DNA of 64,000 nucleotides from Plectrocnemia conspersa (lineage: Eukaryota > Arthropoda > Insecta > Trichoptera > Polycentropodidae): assembly GCA_009617715.1 (NCBI GenBank), contig VTFK01000351.1:186001-250000 (forward strand), read 5' to 3'. The notes under the pieces were generated by a model, which worked only from the letters and a program-made list of their open reading frames with translations, had not been told where the DNA came from and searched no databases. A program made the position numbers and the translations under genes. Position 1 is the stretch's first letter. Every line of letters begins with the position of its first letter. Shown here piece by piece: positions 47,290-59,392 of the stretch.

Positions 47290-47600
47290 GGATTCATAAG
47301 TTTTGTGTGCAGTTCTAAGCCAACGCGTTCCCTTAGGAGCGCAAGCGACGTGAAAATATAAAATATAAAAATAAGATTTTCACGAAATTGCTCGGATATG
47401 TGACAAGATTTTTTTCTGCCACATACGTTCAATGTGATCGGGTTGGAATTCGAACTTTGGAAAAGCAATGAATTTTATACAAAAAACGTTGTGGGGCGTC
47501 AGACAGTGTATTGTTACATCGGTAAAGTGTCACGATAAGTAAAAATACAACCTGACATGAGGGACAACGTGACAGAGTTTGTGACAATTCATTTAAATAA
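47290..47600. other. complex island
   Basis: Even composition with CCAACGCGTTCCCTTAGGAG and GTTGTGGGGCGTCAGACAGT. GTTGGAATTCGAAC at 47442-47455 loosely recalls a tRNA B-box, but no A-box or cloverleaf fits around it, so I do not call a tRNA or SINE. Short minus-strand frames only. Confidence 0.3.
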
Positions 47601-48060
47601 TAATAGTTTAATATATTATATGATGTCTTTATCGCTGTAAACAATATGTATAAAGGTCTATTGAAATTATGACAGTGCCTACAGTAGCGTCAGTTTAAAA
47701 TTCACTATTCTATGGTACAAAAATATCAAGCTAATTCACTACGGATTTCTCTGTGAATACGTAGCTCTCTATAAAATATACATTTTATAACAATGTAACT
47801 TATTATATAGCGCAATGTTTTCCTAAATAATTATTATTTAATGATTAAATATATTTTAAAGTAGTTGCATAAATATTATTAGATAAAAATACATTTATAT
47901 AAATTAATTCAATATATTATATAATATAAACTCACTTAGTTTTACTGATAATCAAAAATAAATTCTAAACAATATTTCTTATTGTAAAAATAGTACATAT
48001 ATAATACGCATATAATTATGAAAGCTTTGCCTTGATAATTAATAAGTAAAAAAAAGGTTC
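47601..48060. other. AT-rich spacer
   Basis: Nothing recognisable. Confidence 0.5.
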
Positions 48061-48073
48061 ACTAAATGCACAT

Positions 48074-48628
48074 ATGTATATGATCAGAACAAATCTCTCC
48101 TCGTACCAATATATTGTCTGTATATATTATGTATCTATTTTGCTAATAATATATTATTTAAAGCTATATTTGCAATTATATATATTATCATTGTTGCAAA
48201 TATTTTACTATATAGTGCTATTTTCACTTAAAATTATGGTCTTTCTGAGACGTCTAAAGAGTCCGTTTTACCTATTCGCTCCTTATACCTATCTACCCAT
48301 ATACTGCCACAATCAATTCGATATAATACCATTCTCGAGTGATTCGAGAGCGCGTTTCATTCAACGTTTCAAAAATAAATCGTTTCGGAAACACAATATA
48401 TTATGGTCGGGCGTATTCTTTGAATATTCCACCAACGCCGAGTACTTTTCACGTTTTCCTATCTTCGCGTCTATTCTCAAACGTGTGTGTACACGTGTGC
48501 ATAAAATTCTTCTATACAACACTCGCACGTGTATAAGTGTACTACTTAATACTCCATCCCGCCGAACATTGCCGAACCATTACTATCCACCGCCAAAACC
48601 CCTTTTTCGCACAATGAAAAACTACTAG
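48074..48628 (+). other. open frame of 184 codons, coding status doubtful
   Basis: The longest unexplained frame. Residues 1-55 are hydrophobic and very rich in Tyr/Leu/Ile, as expected from AT-rich DNA, and could mimic membrane segments. From about residue 60 (48250 on) composition is more even: FLRRLKSPFYLFAPYTYLPI and RRTLPNHYYPPPKPLFRTM. No known domain, no visible start context and no codon bias resembling a coding gene. The right half (48240-48620) is a GC-richer island like others in the window, so the frame may be an accident across it. Confidence 0.2.
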
Positions 48629-48659
48629 CATTGAGTGACCTGCTTTCCGCGAGCACTTA

Positions 48660-49520
48660 AATACCTTTCCGTCGGATAGATTTAATTTTTAAGCCGCCAT
48701 ATTAGAATTAATGCGTTTTTTGCTGAACATTTTGCAAAGAATGTATGTGCATATAACAATAGAGGCTCATTAACTTCTTGAAAACTTATTTTTTATTGAA
48801 TTCTTGATGAGTTTTTTTTCATATAGGCATGTAAAAATGTTAACGACCGCAATGATTCTCATGCGCAATCGTAATAAAAATTCTTATTATATAAATGGCT
48901 TAGGTATATGAATACCAGGGTTTATTTATTTTTCCTTACGTATTTTATTGAAAATAAGATTAATTTACTTCATGGTTTGTTAACAGCGTTACTGAGTAAA
49001 ACTTTCAATTTGGTATGTATGCTGTTTGTTATCTTGAAAAGGTATTTTTAGGCCTTCTTAGAAAGACGTTTTATGTTTATTAATATTTCATTTTACATTT
49101 TTAATAAAAGCTAGAACTACCATTTGTCGTCTTTATTTGCGAGTTATATCCGAATCAGGAGTTCGGATTCTTGGTATTTTTACAATCACGGGAATTAAGA
49201 TTTTCATATAATAATTACAAATATATATTATTCCTATTTAATTTAAGCATAGAATAGATGTTTATTAATAATATTTTTACAATAGCAATAAGCTTTAAAT
49301 ATTTTTTTTTATGAAACTATATATACCAATATGTATGAAATTGTCCATTTTTTAATTTGATCTTTTCCCCATATTTAGAAAAGTACAAAAGTCACTAATA
49401 TTTATTTAAGGTGTGTTCATTTATAAATTATTAAATATAGACCAGTCGCAATTTTGTCAACTGCTGCTAAATTATTAAAACATAATATCCATAGATACGT
49501 TATCAATCACTTTCGACAAG
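48660..49520. other. AT-rich spacer
   Basis: Nothing recognisable except a small imperfect palindrome at 49148-49172 (TCCGAA and TTCGGA separated by seven bases). Confidence 0.45.
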
Positions 49521-49525
49521 TTTTG

Positions 49526-49775
49526 TTGGACCAACAGCATGGGCTTTGTTCCACCCGTTCTACTCTTACAAACCTTGTCTTTAACCACAACAGTGACAAA
49601 ATTTTGTGATGCGTGACTACAAATAGACGTCGTATATACGATTTTTAAGAAGGCATTAAACAAGATTTAAAATAAAAAATATGTCGGACCTCGGTTGCCC
49701 AGATGATTTAACTCGGTTATTTTAGAGTTTTTTAGCGATAGTAGACAGTTGGTAACCAATTATCTATTCAGGGGG
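49526..49775 (+). pseudogene. LINE reverse transcriptase fragment (first of a tandem pair)
   Basis: The plus strand reads QHGLCSTRSTLTNL, matching QHGF..GRSTTTNL, the block before motif A of Jockey-like reverse transcriptases. It continues NHNSDKIL and, after stops, RRIYDF (motif A region, decayed). The stretch GATGATTTAACTCGGTTATT follows and is repeated in the second copy. No YADD box. Confidence 0.65.
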
Positions 49776-49784
49776 GTTACACAA

Positions 49785-50060
49785 GGATTCTTCCGTTCCA
49801 CTGTTACTAGCCTTTTGTCTTTCACCAAAACGGTGACAAAATCTCTCAATGCGGGAAAACAAGTTAAAGTTATATATACGGATTTTGAATAGGCCATGGA
49901 TTATTAAAAACATTGTCGGAACTCAGTTGCTCGGATGATTTAACTCGGTTATTCTTAAGTTACTAGAAGGATTGTTTGTTACCTATTGCGGACGATTGTC
50001 GATAAAGTATTTCACCCCTTCGGGGGTTCCTCCATAGTCCAACCAATTTATTAATGAAAT
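49785..50060 (+). pseudogene. LINE reverse transcriptase fragment (second of a tandem pair)
   Basis: The plus strand reads FRSTVTSLLSFTKTVTKSLN and AGKQVKVIYTDFE, a stop, AMD: reverse-transcriptase motif A with the catalytic Asp. Farther on GRLSIKYFTPSGVPP, a stop, and FINEI match SGVPQGS..LFINDI, with the LGPLL segment deleted. It overlaps in content with the fragment at 49526-49775, so two copies of the same portion lie head to tail. It is related to the minus-strand relic at 6654-7195, with which it shares AACTCGGTTA and TATTTCACCCCTTCGGG-like sequence. Confidence 0.75.
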
Positions 50061-50075
50061 AAATACGGCAGTTAA

Positions 50076-51590
50076 AACTTCAAGTTTTCTTTTATATGCA
50101 AATAATGTAATTTAAATTGTTTAGATGTATTTAATCTACTGTAGAGTTGTGCAGATAGTTGTATGTCACTATGCAAATATTTAAACTAGCGAAGGGTACC
50201 TTCGACAATTAATCTATTCTTGAGAAATTCCGGTTTTGGGTTTTGGAACGTCTTTGAGAATCACAATAAAATTCGTAGTTTAAATAAATTTTAAAATGTG
50301 TTTTTATAATAAAAATTAAATAAGTTATTCAATTATAAAGGTTAAAATTTTATTTTGATATTTTATCAAAGAAAACGATTAAAAATAAATGCATATTACT
50401 GATTTTTTTAAAAGCAATTATTTGTAGCAATAAAAGCATAAAATTCTAAAAATAAATTTAATGTAAAGTTAATTATTATTATAAATTTTATTTATTATAT
50501 TTGTTTCATATTATATTTATTATCATTATTAAATATGTATTTTGTTGAAAATAAGTATTTAATAATTAAATTATAAAAAACTGCATGATAATGATCATAA
50601 TAAAATCTTTACAACTATTGTTCGTTGGTTATCTTCCATCGCGACTCATAAATGTTCTTTATCCGTGACAGTTTCGGGTTTTCCTCTGAGCCCATTTTCG
50701 AGATTCGTATCTCTCGAATCGAAAGTTCTTAAGGCATAGCTGAATAGTTCACTGCTTATCAGTGCCTTCCTTAAATGGGAAATTAATCATTTTAATAGTC
50801 GTGGTTGTATCCCTACTATTATTTATTATTTTAATTGTCTACAAAAATTACTAAAAATAAAATAACTCGATTTACAATAGTGAGTTAGGTATTGTAATTA
50901 AATTTTACTTTGATTATTACGCACTAAAATTTCGTGCTTAACTATGTGAAATACTGTACAAATTAGTTCAGCGTGTACATTATAATAAACTAGACGCTTT
51001 GTAATGCGGGTCTATAGATAGAGGCATGTTGTGTGTTTTGTGGGATGATAGAATAGAAAGTTCTGAGTTACTGAATTATTTGATGATAAGACAAAACTTT
51101 TATGAACAATTAATAGCGGTAAACTTAAGTGGTTTTAACTCTTAATTAAAAATAAACGTTATTTTTAACTAAAAAAATCATTGATCTCGTTTAGATTATT
51201 GTTTGTATTGCAGTCTTATCATTTTTTATCATTAATTATCCTCATCTACAAACTCAATTTTAGATTAGTTATTGTTTCTGCTTGAATTCCTTAAGCATTT
51301 TTGAAAGTAATTTATATGTATGTGGTATTTTTTTTGATCCATTTTAATTTTAATTTTTTCAAAATTCTTACTAACCAAAAGCCGTTTAATATTATAGTTT
51401 TTTTTTGTAAAATCGTTTTGACTATAACAAAATATGTAAGGTGAATTAATCTTTTTATTTCTTGCGTAATTAGCTAATATTGCTAATATTCTATTGCATT
51501 GTACCTTTAAGAACCTTGATATAATTATGATTTAAAATATTTTTTATTCTCACAAATATCTCATATAATATGTTTACATATGTATATCGA
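50076..51590. other. AT-rich spacer
   Basis: No gene. A small patch at 50630-50790 has higher complexity (CTCGAATCGAAAGTTC). Confidence 0.45.
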
Positions 51591-51594
51591 AAGT

Positions 51595-51985
51595 TCGACA
51601 ACCACAAAAGCAATTCAGCAGCACCAAGGGATAAAATAAATCTTTTCCGTTTTGATTACCTATAAAATCGGCAGCGGTGTCTGCTGCGACCGAAACGCCA
51701 TCCATAACTTCATATATCCACTTTTCGTGGATTTTTCAGGTCGTACAATATCCAGGCATTCTTATCAAATATTGGTTATAAAAGCGGTCATCAAAGAGTG
51801 AATACACGTAAAATATTACCATACATTGTGCCATAAATTCCGTGTGAAAATATGTGTGTATATTCAGTAAAAAAATGTAATTCATTGCGAATACGCATAT
51901 TGATATGTCTGGAGGGTATGTGTTCTGCCTTTGTTTATAGTATATTCTCAGAGTTGTTGTTTTATTGAAGTACACGCGGAATAGG
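51595..51985. other. complex island
   Basis: Includes ATCGGCAGCGGTGTCTGCTG and CGACCGAAACGCCATCC, then a 79-codon minus-strand frame without a known domain. Interpreted only as a compositionally distinct block. Confidence 0.3.
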
Positions 51986-52204
51986 TGCTAAATAAATATG
52001 TTGTAGCTACGCATAATTTGATATACTTGCTATTGGAGTGTCTGCTGAAACAGTAAATAAATAAATAATGTTAAAAGAACATATTAAATTATATAATTCA
52101 TTGTTTTATTATTTTTTATGTTTAAGATTAGGATTTTTGGAATAAATGTCCATACATGTTTAATAAATATTTATTAGTGCTTATATTAACATTTAAAAAA
52201 GCAG

Positions 52205-52295
52205 TATAAATAACGCGATCGCGTCCTCTTTTGATGACCGTTAGAGTCAGGACATCTGCACTAGCTGACTCACCTATGGCTGTCACCATTTTTAA
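52205..52295 (+). repeat. copy of the LINE 3'-end block
   Basis: The reverse complement of this segment aligns with 6660-6740 and 61120-61185: shared words include GTCCTG, GTCAGCTAGTGCAGATGTCC versus GTCGGCTAGTGCAGACGTCC, and GGACGC/GGACGT. In this orientation it is the plus-strand end of the same LINE family; no reverse transcriptase is readable next to it. Confidence 0.75.
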
Positions 52296-52299
52296 AACG

Positions 52300-53330
52300 C
52301 TGGTATTGCACATTGCTGTTTAATGAAAAGCTAGTCCAGTTCGCATAATTTAATCATATTTGTAATATATTTCTTTGTGCATTATAATAATACTATATAC
52401 TGTTTTTTGCTAATCGTGACGCATTAGGATAACATGTTAGGTCGCGATGGTCTTAATATAACTAAAATAAATAATAATATTATACTACAAAAAATATTAT
52501 GTGTCTGTATTTTTAATAATATATTATGTGAATGTAAGCATTGTATTAGTGAAAAATCGGCGAAACACTTTTTTTACAAAATGCTTCTTAATCACTAAAA
52601 TAATATTATATATAATAAATGTAATATTATGTAAAAAAGAGGGCAAAGAAAAATTTATAATATCAAAAATAAACCTTTGATATATTATTTAAAAAGGTCA
52701 TACTTTGAATACATTTGTATAATTAACAATCTTACATATGTTCAGCGCATTAGTTTAAAGCTATAATATTGACTCTGATGGGAATACATAGCTTATGTTT
52801 GGTTAGTCTAATGTAGTAACAATTATTACAATTGTGTCAAAAGATGTATAAAATTGTTATACAGTGTAATTTAAGAACAATACAGAAACAAATATTAAAA
52901 ACACGAATATTAGTTATTCAGTCTATCAAAAACACACAAGCTCTATCAAAGTTTGAGTCGATATTACAGATAGTTAAATGTCAATATACCTGAAGAGATC
53001 GTTAAACAATTTTATACACAGCTGAGCATATCTCATTTAACCGACAATATAGTAATACTATAAAACGATATTTTATTAATTTAAGTATGGTATATTATTA
53101 AATCTATTCATTATAAAACCTTTTACCATTATTTTAAAACTAATCAAAATTTATAAAAGAAAATCATTTTCGAATCAGGGTGTCTAAAATATGAATATTT
53201 GCTTTTGTAACTTCATGACTGAATATGTAATGTTCATTGATATTATTTATGGTAAAATATATCGATAGATTATCGACGATATTTGAACATATACAAGAAC
53301 TTACATATAATTATACGCTCAAATAAGAAT
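52300..53330. other. AT-rich spacer
   Basis: Nothing recognisable. Confidence 0.5.
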
Positions 53331-53339
53331 AATAGCGAA

Positions 53340-53700
53340 AAAAATGCGCACGATCATACAAAAATATTTGTTTGATTCTCTCGCTAGAGTACATTTAGAT
53401 TCCATACAACAAAGAGGAATTTCGAATATGTTCTGCGTATATTTGAATATTATGAAATCGATATGTAATGGCGAAGATATTCAGCTATCTCTTTCTCTCC
53501 TCTCGGTCGTACATATGTATATTTATATATTAAGACATGTCGGAGAACGTTTTACGGTATATATCGGTACATTTAGCAGTTTTTCGGAGATTTTATTATT
53601 TTATTTCAGAGAAAAGGCGAGAATAAAGAAAACCGAATCGCTGTCTCTGCGCGTGTGCTATAATATATAGTACGAGGATGAAAGATGCGTTTGTAAAGCG
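53340..53700. other. complex island with a 108-codon frame
   Basis: The plus-strand frame 53344-53670 reads RTIIQKYLFDSLARVHLDSI and LSLSLLSVVHMYIYILRHVG. No domain is recognised; the codon mix is only slightly better than chance. CGATCATAC and GTGTGCTATAATATATAG flank it. Could be regulatory or an unknown exon. Confidence 0.25.
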
Positions 53701-54400
53701 GAGATGATGTATTTTATCCTTGGATTTAAATGCTTTTTAAAAAACTATTCTCAGAAAAAGAGATAAGAGCGCTGTTCATATATTATTATATAAGATTTGC
53801 CTCCAAAATCTGATAAAATTCGGTTAAAATATTTTTAATAAATAAATAAATTAAGTATTAATATATAGCTATAAAACAAAAAAAATTGACAGTTGGGATC
53901 TTAAGGCAAAATTTTTTTTCTAAAATTGCAGACAGAAAACGTCTTCATTCGAAAAATGCAAATATCATTTTGGGATTGGTAATTAACGATTTATATAAAT
54001 GGCCATAATTTTGTGAATTGATTCATATAAATTATTTTTATCAGAAGTATTTTTTTTAAATACTGAATTTTGAAAGTGACCTTCAAATCATGCAATTTTA
54101 CTGTAAATCGATTTGCGTATGAAATGATCGGAAAAATTTGACTTACAACGTTCACAAATACTTTGGCGTAATTATGTATCAGAATAATCATGGCAATGTG
54201 AAATTATTTATTATTTTTTAGCAAAACTATTAGCTTTTCACTACTTTAGAATGTGTTAATTTAATAAATTATACAATAATAAAGATAATCTTTTTATAGG
54301 ATATCAATAGTTGAAGCTTAAAGGCTCGGGGTTTAAATCGCTGACAAAAATACAAATCCAGCATAAATTACGATGGCTTAATACTCCAAGGTCGCTGGGC
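53701..54400. other. AT-rich spacer
   Basis: Nothing recognisable. Confidence 0.5.
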
Positions 54401-54404
54401 GATA

Positions 54405-54560
54405 AATTTCAACTAAACCACCCGCCACAGTGCAGGGCCGGTTTTTTCTGCCCGCGAGCATTGCGCATTTATCGAGGCTCGCTATGAAATTGCCATTTTT
54501 CGTCGCCCACAATGGCAAACCGCCATTACGCCGGACGCTAAAAATCAACAAAAAAACTTA
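54405..54560. promoter_or_regulatory. GC-rich block with three GCCAT motifs (PRE-like)
   Basis: A compact GC-rich island (CCACCCGCCACAGTGCAGGG, CTGCCCGCGAGCATTGCGCA). It holds GCCATTTTT at 54492, AATGGCAAA at 54511 (opposite strand) and GCCATTACG at 54522. GCCAT is the core of the Pho/YY1 site found in clusters in insect Polycomb response elements. Three cores within 35 bp is more than expected in this AT-rich background. No GAGA run accompanies them, so the assignment is tentative. Confidence 0.35.
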
Positions 54561-57470
54561 ACGAAAGGATAACGGATGAGACTTTACTATGACGTACAGT
54601 GCGACCAAACATATACATCTAATAATAATATTGGACATAGTCACAAGTCTTTAATAAAATGAAGATATTAAAACTTTAGCATAACATTTTATTTTCTCTA
54701 TCTAGTCTAACGGATGATTTATTTTAATATTCACAAGATAACGGATTTTGTTAACAAACAAAACTTAACTGAGATATTGATCTTGTAATTATATCAGCAA
54801 ACGAGGATGTCCGCCAAATCGCTGATGAAAGCTCGCGAATATATAAATATATATCTAAGTAAAAATTGTCTGAAATAAAATTCGCAATATAAAATTATTT
54901 AAATATATATAATTATAATAATATTACTAAAGAAGAGAATTTTCAAATAAATACAATTTAATAACCTAAAAAAGGAAAAGTAAAGAAAGAGAAACTTCAA
55001 AAGTTATCAAAGTTTGCAAACGATAACCTTGAACGCATACATACGAAAGTGTGAATTCTGTTTTTGATAATTTATTGGTGAAATATACATGAAATATGTA
55101 TGTATACGAATCATTGTATATTTTTTCTTCACAATAACGTCTTTTCTATTTCGTTTTGAACTTTGCTCGTTATTTACAAGGTTAAGGGTTGCGAGAGATT
55201 GTGAAAGTTTTCGTCGATTTGTCACTGAATGATCATATAATATATTATCCGCGATATAGGATAGTGAAACTTGCGGGTGTTTGCATAGAATATACCAAAT
55301 ACGTAAATATGTTTTTTTAATAATATATAATATTTAGAAGAATCCTTCATTTTATCAGTTTGTAAACAAAAGCATTTTTACGAGCAATCCTAATAATAAA
55401 AACGAAGTCAATTTATTTATTTAATGATTATTGTTTCAATTAAAATTTAATAGCGTATTTTTTATATACATATTAAAAATAATATATTTACGTGATATAG
55501 GAGTTTCAGTCTCAATATTTTTGGCATTATAAAGAGAATTTATTTTAGCTAATGTGTGATTTACGTGCAAGTGCTTGTGTAATAATGATCTTGGTCACGA
55601 GATTTCTTTTTATTTGATTAGTATTAATTATCTTTCTAAATCTATAAAGATTTAAATTGTATTTTTTTTGATTAACGCTAATTTATGTTTTCAAAAATAA
55701 TGCGTTTTAATTTTAAAATTTAAGCCATAATATACTATTAAATTAAATGGTTATATCACTGCATTTAAAGATAATTAACTTCCAGTTCCGATTTTACTAC
55801 AGTAATTTTTTTAATAGTATTGCGAAACTCTGGTAGTATAACAAAAGATTGCCTAGCGGGTTTAATATTTCTTTTACGTTGCTTACTATTTTTAATGGAG
55901 TTCGGATAAAAGTCGTTGCTAGTTTTATGAGCTTTAAAATTGTAAATGAAACATGAAGTCGTGTGGTATGCGCGATAGTAAACTTGTAGGTTGAGTTTTT
56001 CTTGTAGGTCGTCATTTACTAATAAATGACGTCATCAAGAGTCTTTATTTAAGTTTTTATTTTATGGATTCTATACAAATAAAATATAAATATACGTGTT
56101 TTAATTGTTTTTCATTTAATTACGTAAAACCAAGGTTTCATTTATTTTATGTTAGTATTGAGTATTAGAACATTTTTAGTTTTAAAAAGCATCGTTATTT
56201 TAATAAAAATGCCAGTTATTTGCGGTCCACTTGAATATTTATAATGGATATAAGACACTCATATGAAAAAATCTCTTTCAGCAAATTCTAGTTTGAGCGC
56301 GGTTGGGGGTGTAACGAAACTTTTATCCGAACATCAATATTCTATTTTCATCTAAAGTTTTTATCTCAAATCAAAACTTTCGTCGGCGCTAGTTATTTTT
56401 TTATGTGATATATGTATATATAAACGTATATGGTATATATTATATATAGAGGCTCGTATAAATCATTTTTTTGTCGAAATCTTTTGATATAAATTTAATA
56501 ACATACATATATGATTGAGAGATCACACGCATAAAAATCGCAACAAGTATGTTATAAAAAATAGCTTAAAGATATATAAATAAAAATTAGGCAACGATAC
56601 ATTACATATAAATAAATAAGCATTTATAATAATTAAGTAACTAGCTTTTTTAAATTATTTCTTATCCTTGCTGTTATAAAATTATTAATTATTATTAATT
56701 TTTTAAATTTAACACTATTACTTTTTTATATTATTTCCGTAATTGAGAATGATCCTTGTCAATTAAAAGGTATATATTTAATGCATTATAACATTCATTA
56801 TTATAATTTAATTTTAGTATACCTTTCATTGAAGTACTATCTGAGTTGTATAAAAATATTTCATTAGTATTACTAATAAAATATATAAATATGCTATTAA
56901 AATTAAAGTTTGCCGTTAGAATCTTAAAATTATAATTTTTTTATAATAAATTATCGTACTTTTTTTACTTATAATATATATCAAGTTTAATATCATATGT
57001 TGAGAAAATTGTTTTAAGAAATAAACTTATTTGTCGTTAGCTATAACAAAAATAGCAAATGCAATATATTCTTGCCGCATTAAAAAAAATGGTCAAAAAT
57101 AAAACCATAGATGATTAATTTAGAAAAATTGTGTTTAAATGTTTTTCAGATGCTTAAAAAAGCTTATCTATACGGAGAAATAGAAAAATAAATAAATAAC
57201 TTTCTATAATAGCAGATAAAACTAATCTATAATATACAATTTAAGATCAAAAAATACTTATTTTTTAAATCTAGTTAAGTACTAAAAAATGTTACCTTTT
57301 AACATAGTACTAAAAAAAAGCAATGTCGAAGTGATCCATATTTTGTAAAAATGTAAAATGGTATATGAAACAGTAATAAAATAATTATTAAATTTTATTG
57401 TATATCATAAAATCCTAATATAATTTTAGTGCTTTAAAACAACCAAATATTATTAGTTTAAAAAAAATAG
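54561..57470. other. AT-rich spacer with weak patches
   Basis: Patches of more even composition at 55000-55260, 55790-56040 and 56290-56400, none with a recognisable protein. The remainder is AT-rich. Confidence 0.45.
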
Positions 57471-57485
57471 ATAATGTATTTAATG

Positions 57486-57998
57486 ATAATGTGGTTTAAT
57501 GATGATGTTAAAAATGCTATAAAGAAAAGAGATGAGTCATACAAAATTTTTCAAATATTAAAAACAGAACAAATAGAATATAAAGTCTTTAATGAAAAAT
57601 GGAAAACATACACACAATGTAGAAATATGGCAGTCAAAGTATTAAGAATGGCTAAAAAGAAATGGTATGAAAAATTAATAGATGAAATACAAAACGATCC
57701 AAATAAGATGTGGAAATCAATAAAACAATTAATTAATCCAACTCAGAAAAACGACATAATAAAAATATAAATTAATGGAAATATATATCAAGATCCTTAT
57801 ATAATAGCAGAAAAAATGAATACATATTACATTGAGAGCATAGAAGAAATTGTAAATTCAATACCAAGGATTAGTAATTTAGTACAATATAATAATAAAG
57901 CAATAATTGTAAAATTTAGTAAATTTAAATCAGTATCATTAGATGAAATTCATAACATAATATGTAAATTCAAAAAAAGGAACTAGTACTGATGAACT
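57486..57998 (+). pseudogene. LINE ORF2 linker between endonuclease and reverse transcriptase
   Basis: WFNDDVKNAIKKRDESYKIF opens the readable part and matches the PWF..EIK.AI..RDK.Y block that follows the endonuclease in LINE ORF2. RNMAVKVLRMAKKKWYEKLI and MWKSIKQLI follow. A stop at 57769 is read through by NGNIYQDPYIIAEKMNTYYI, and VSLDEIHNIICKFKK ends the stretch. A one-base change in an A-run near 57975 shifts the frame into the reverse transcriptase. Confidence 0.85.
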
Positions 57999-58858
57999 AG
58001 ATATAAATATAATTAAAGAAACATGGGAAATAATAGGAACTAAATTAAATTATTTAATAAATAAAGCACTCTCCTTAGGAGAAATGCCTGAAAATTTAAA
58101 GATTGCTACTATTGTACCTATACCTAAAATAAAAAATAGTAAAAAAGTTGAAGAAATGAGACCAATCAACATGCTACCGTGTATAGAAAAAATAATAGAA
58201 GAAGTAGTAATCAAACAATTAAAGGAATTTATTACTTCTCAAAACATAATATGTGAACAACAATCGGGATTCAGAGAAAAGCATTCGACTGAAACTGCAT
58301 TACAAGTAGTGATAAATGATTGGCTGTTGGCTAAGGATACAAACAAAATCATTGGAGCAGTTTTCTTGGATTTCAAGAGAGTCTTCGAAACAATAGACAG
58401 AAAAATAATGTTAAAGAAATTGGAGAGTATAGGTATAAGTGATATAGTTTTAAGATGGTTTAATAATTACTTATATAAAAAGAAAACAAAAAAGTTAAAA
58501 TAAATAATGTATATTCTGAAGAGAAATTAGTGTCTTATGGAGTACCACAAGGGTCTAAATTGGGACCATTGTTATTTGTTTTGTATATTAATGATATAGT
58601 TAATAACGTGAAAAAATGTAAAATTCATCTATTTGCGGATAACACATTAATGTATTGCATAGGTGATAACATTAAAGAAATTGTAAATAATTTAAATAAT
58701 GAATTAAGTATATTAGAAATATGGTTAAAGAATAATGTACTTAAATTAAATGAGAATAAAACTAAATGTATGTTTATTAATTATAAAAATGTGTTAGATA
58801 ATAGTACCAAAATAGTAATAAATAACTCTAGTATAGAAATAGTGGATAATATAAAATA
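57977..58858 (+). pseudogene. LINE reverse transcriptase domain, nearly complete but inactive
   Basis: In order: PENLKIATIVPIPKIKNSKK (fingers), MRPINMLPCIEKIIE, EQQSGFREKHSTETAL, then GAVFLDFKRVFETIDRK, motif A with the first catalytic Asp (about 58360-58400). A frameshift near 58500 is followed by VSYGVPQGSKLGPLLFVLYI and NDI. Motif C reads FADN (58632-58643) in place of F/YADD, so the second of the paired catalytic Asp residues is lost. WLKNNVLKLNENKTKCM, the usual block after the palm, ends the frame, with a stop at 58857. It would have copied the element's RNA at a nicked target site; this copy cannot. Confidence 0.92.
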
Positions 58859-59392
58859 ATAAGGAGTAATTGTTGATACAAAATTAAATTTTAAAGAACT
58901 TGTAATTACATATTAAAAAAAATTAGTAGAAAAATAGGTTTATTATCTAGATTAAGAAATATATTAAGTATAAATACAAAAAAAATAATTTACAATAATA
59001 TAATATTGCCCCATTTTAATTATTGTGCAACACTATTAAATATGTTAAATAAATTAGATAAACAAATGTTGCAAAAAATTACAAAATAGGGCAATGAGAG
59101 TAATTTTAAATAAAAATAGATTAACTAATTGTAAAAGTATGATTGATAGATTAGAATGGTTGAATGTTCAAGAAATATTGAGTATGAATGTTTTAGTATT
59201 TATATATAAGTTAGAAAATAATATGTTACTAAAATATTTTAATAAGTATTTAATAAGAAATAAAGATGTACATAAATATAATACTAGAAATAGAGAAAAT
59301 TTAAAGATAATTAAGTATAAGAAAACGAGTACGGCTAGGGAATTATGTACGGAGGTTTTGATTTATATAATAGTCTTCAAGAGAAACTGAAA
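58859..59392 (+). pseudogene. LINE ORF2 C-terminal region
   Basis: After the stop at 58857 the frame continues GVIVDTKLNF, then ISRKIGLLSRLRNILSINTK, and LPHFNYCATLLNML, matching the thumb/C-terminal block (LIxPHFxYC) of Jockey-superfamily LINEs. A shift at about 59088 leads to RVILNKNRLTNCKSMIDRLE, WLNVQEI and HKYNTRNRENLKI, the terminal block (HxYxTRxxxxL) of CR1/L2-like ORF2. The end is near 59390. Three frame changes make it a pseudogene. Confidence 0.88.

Noticed and set aside
47430..47460. Possible tRNA B-box / SINE
   Set aside because: GGAATTCGAAC departs from GGTTCGAATCC, and no A-box or cloverleaf can be formed around it.
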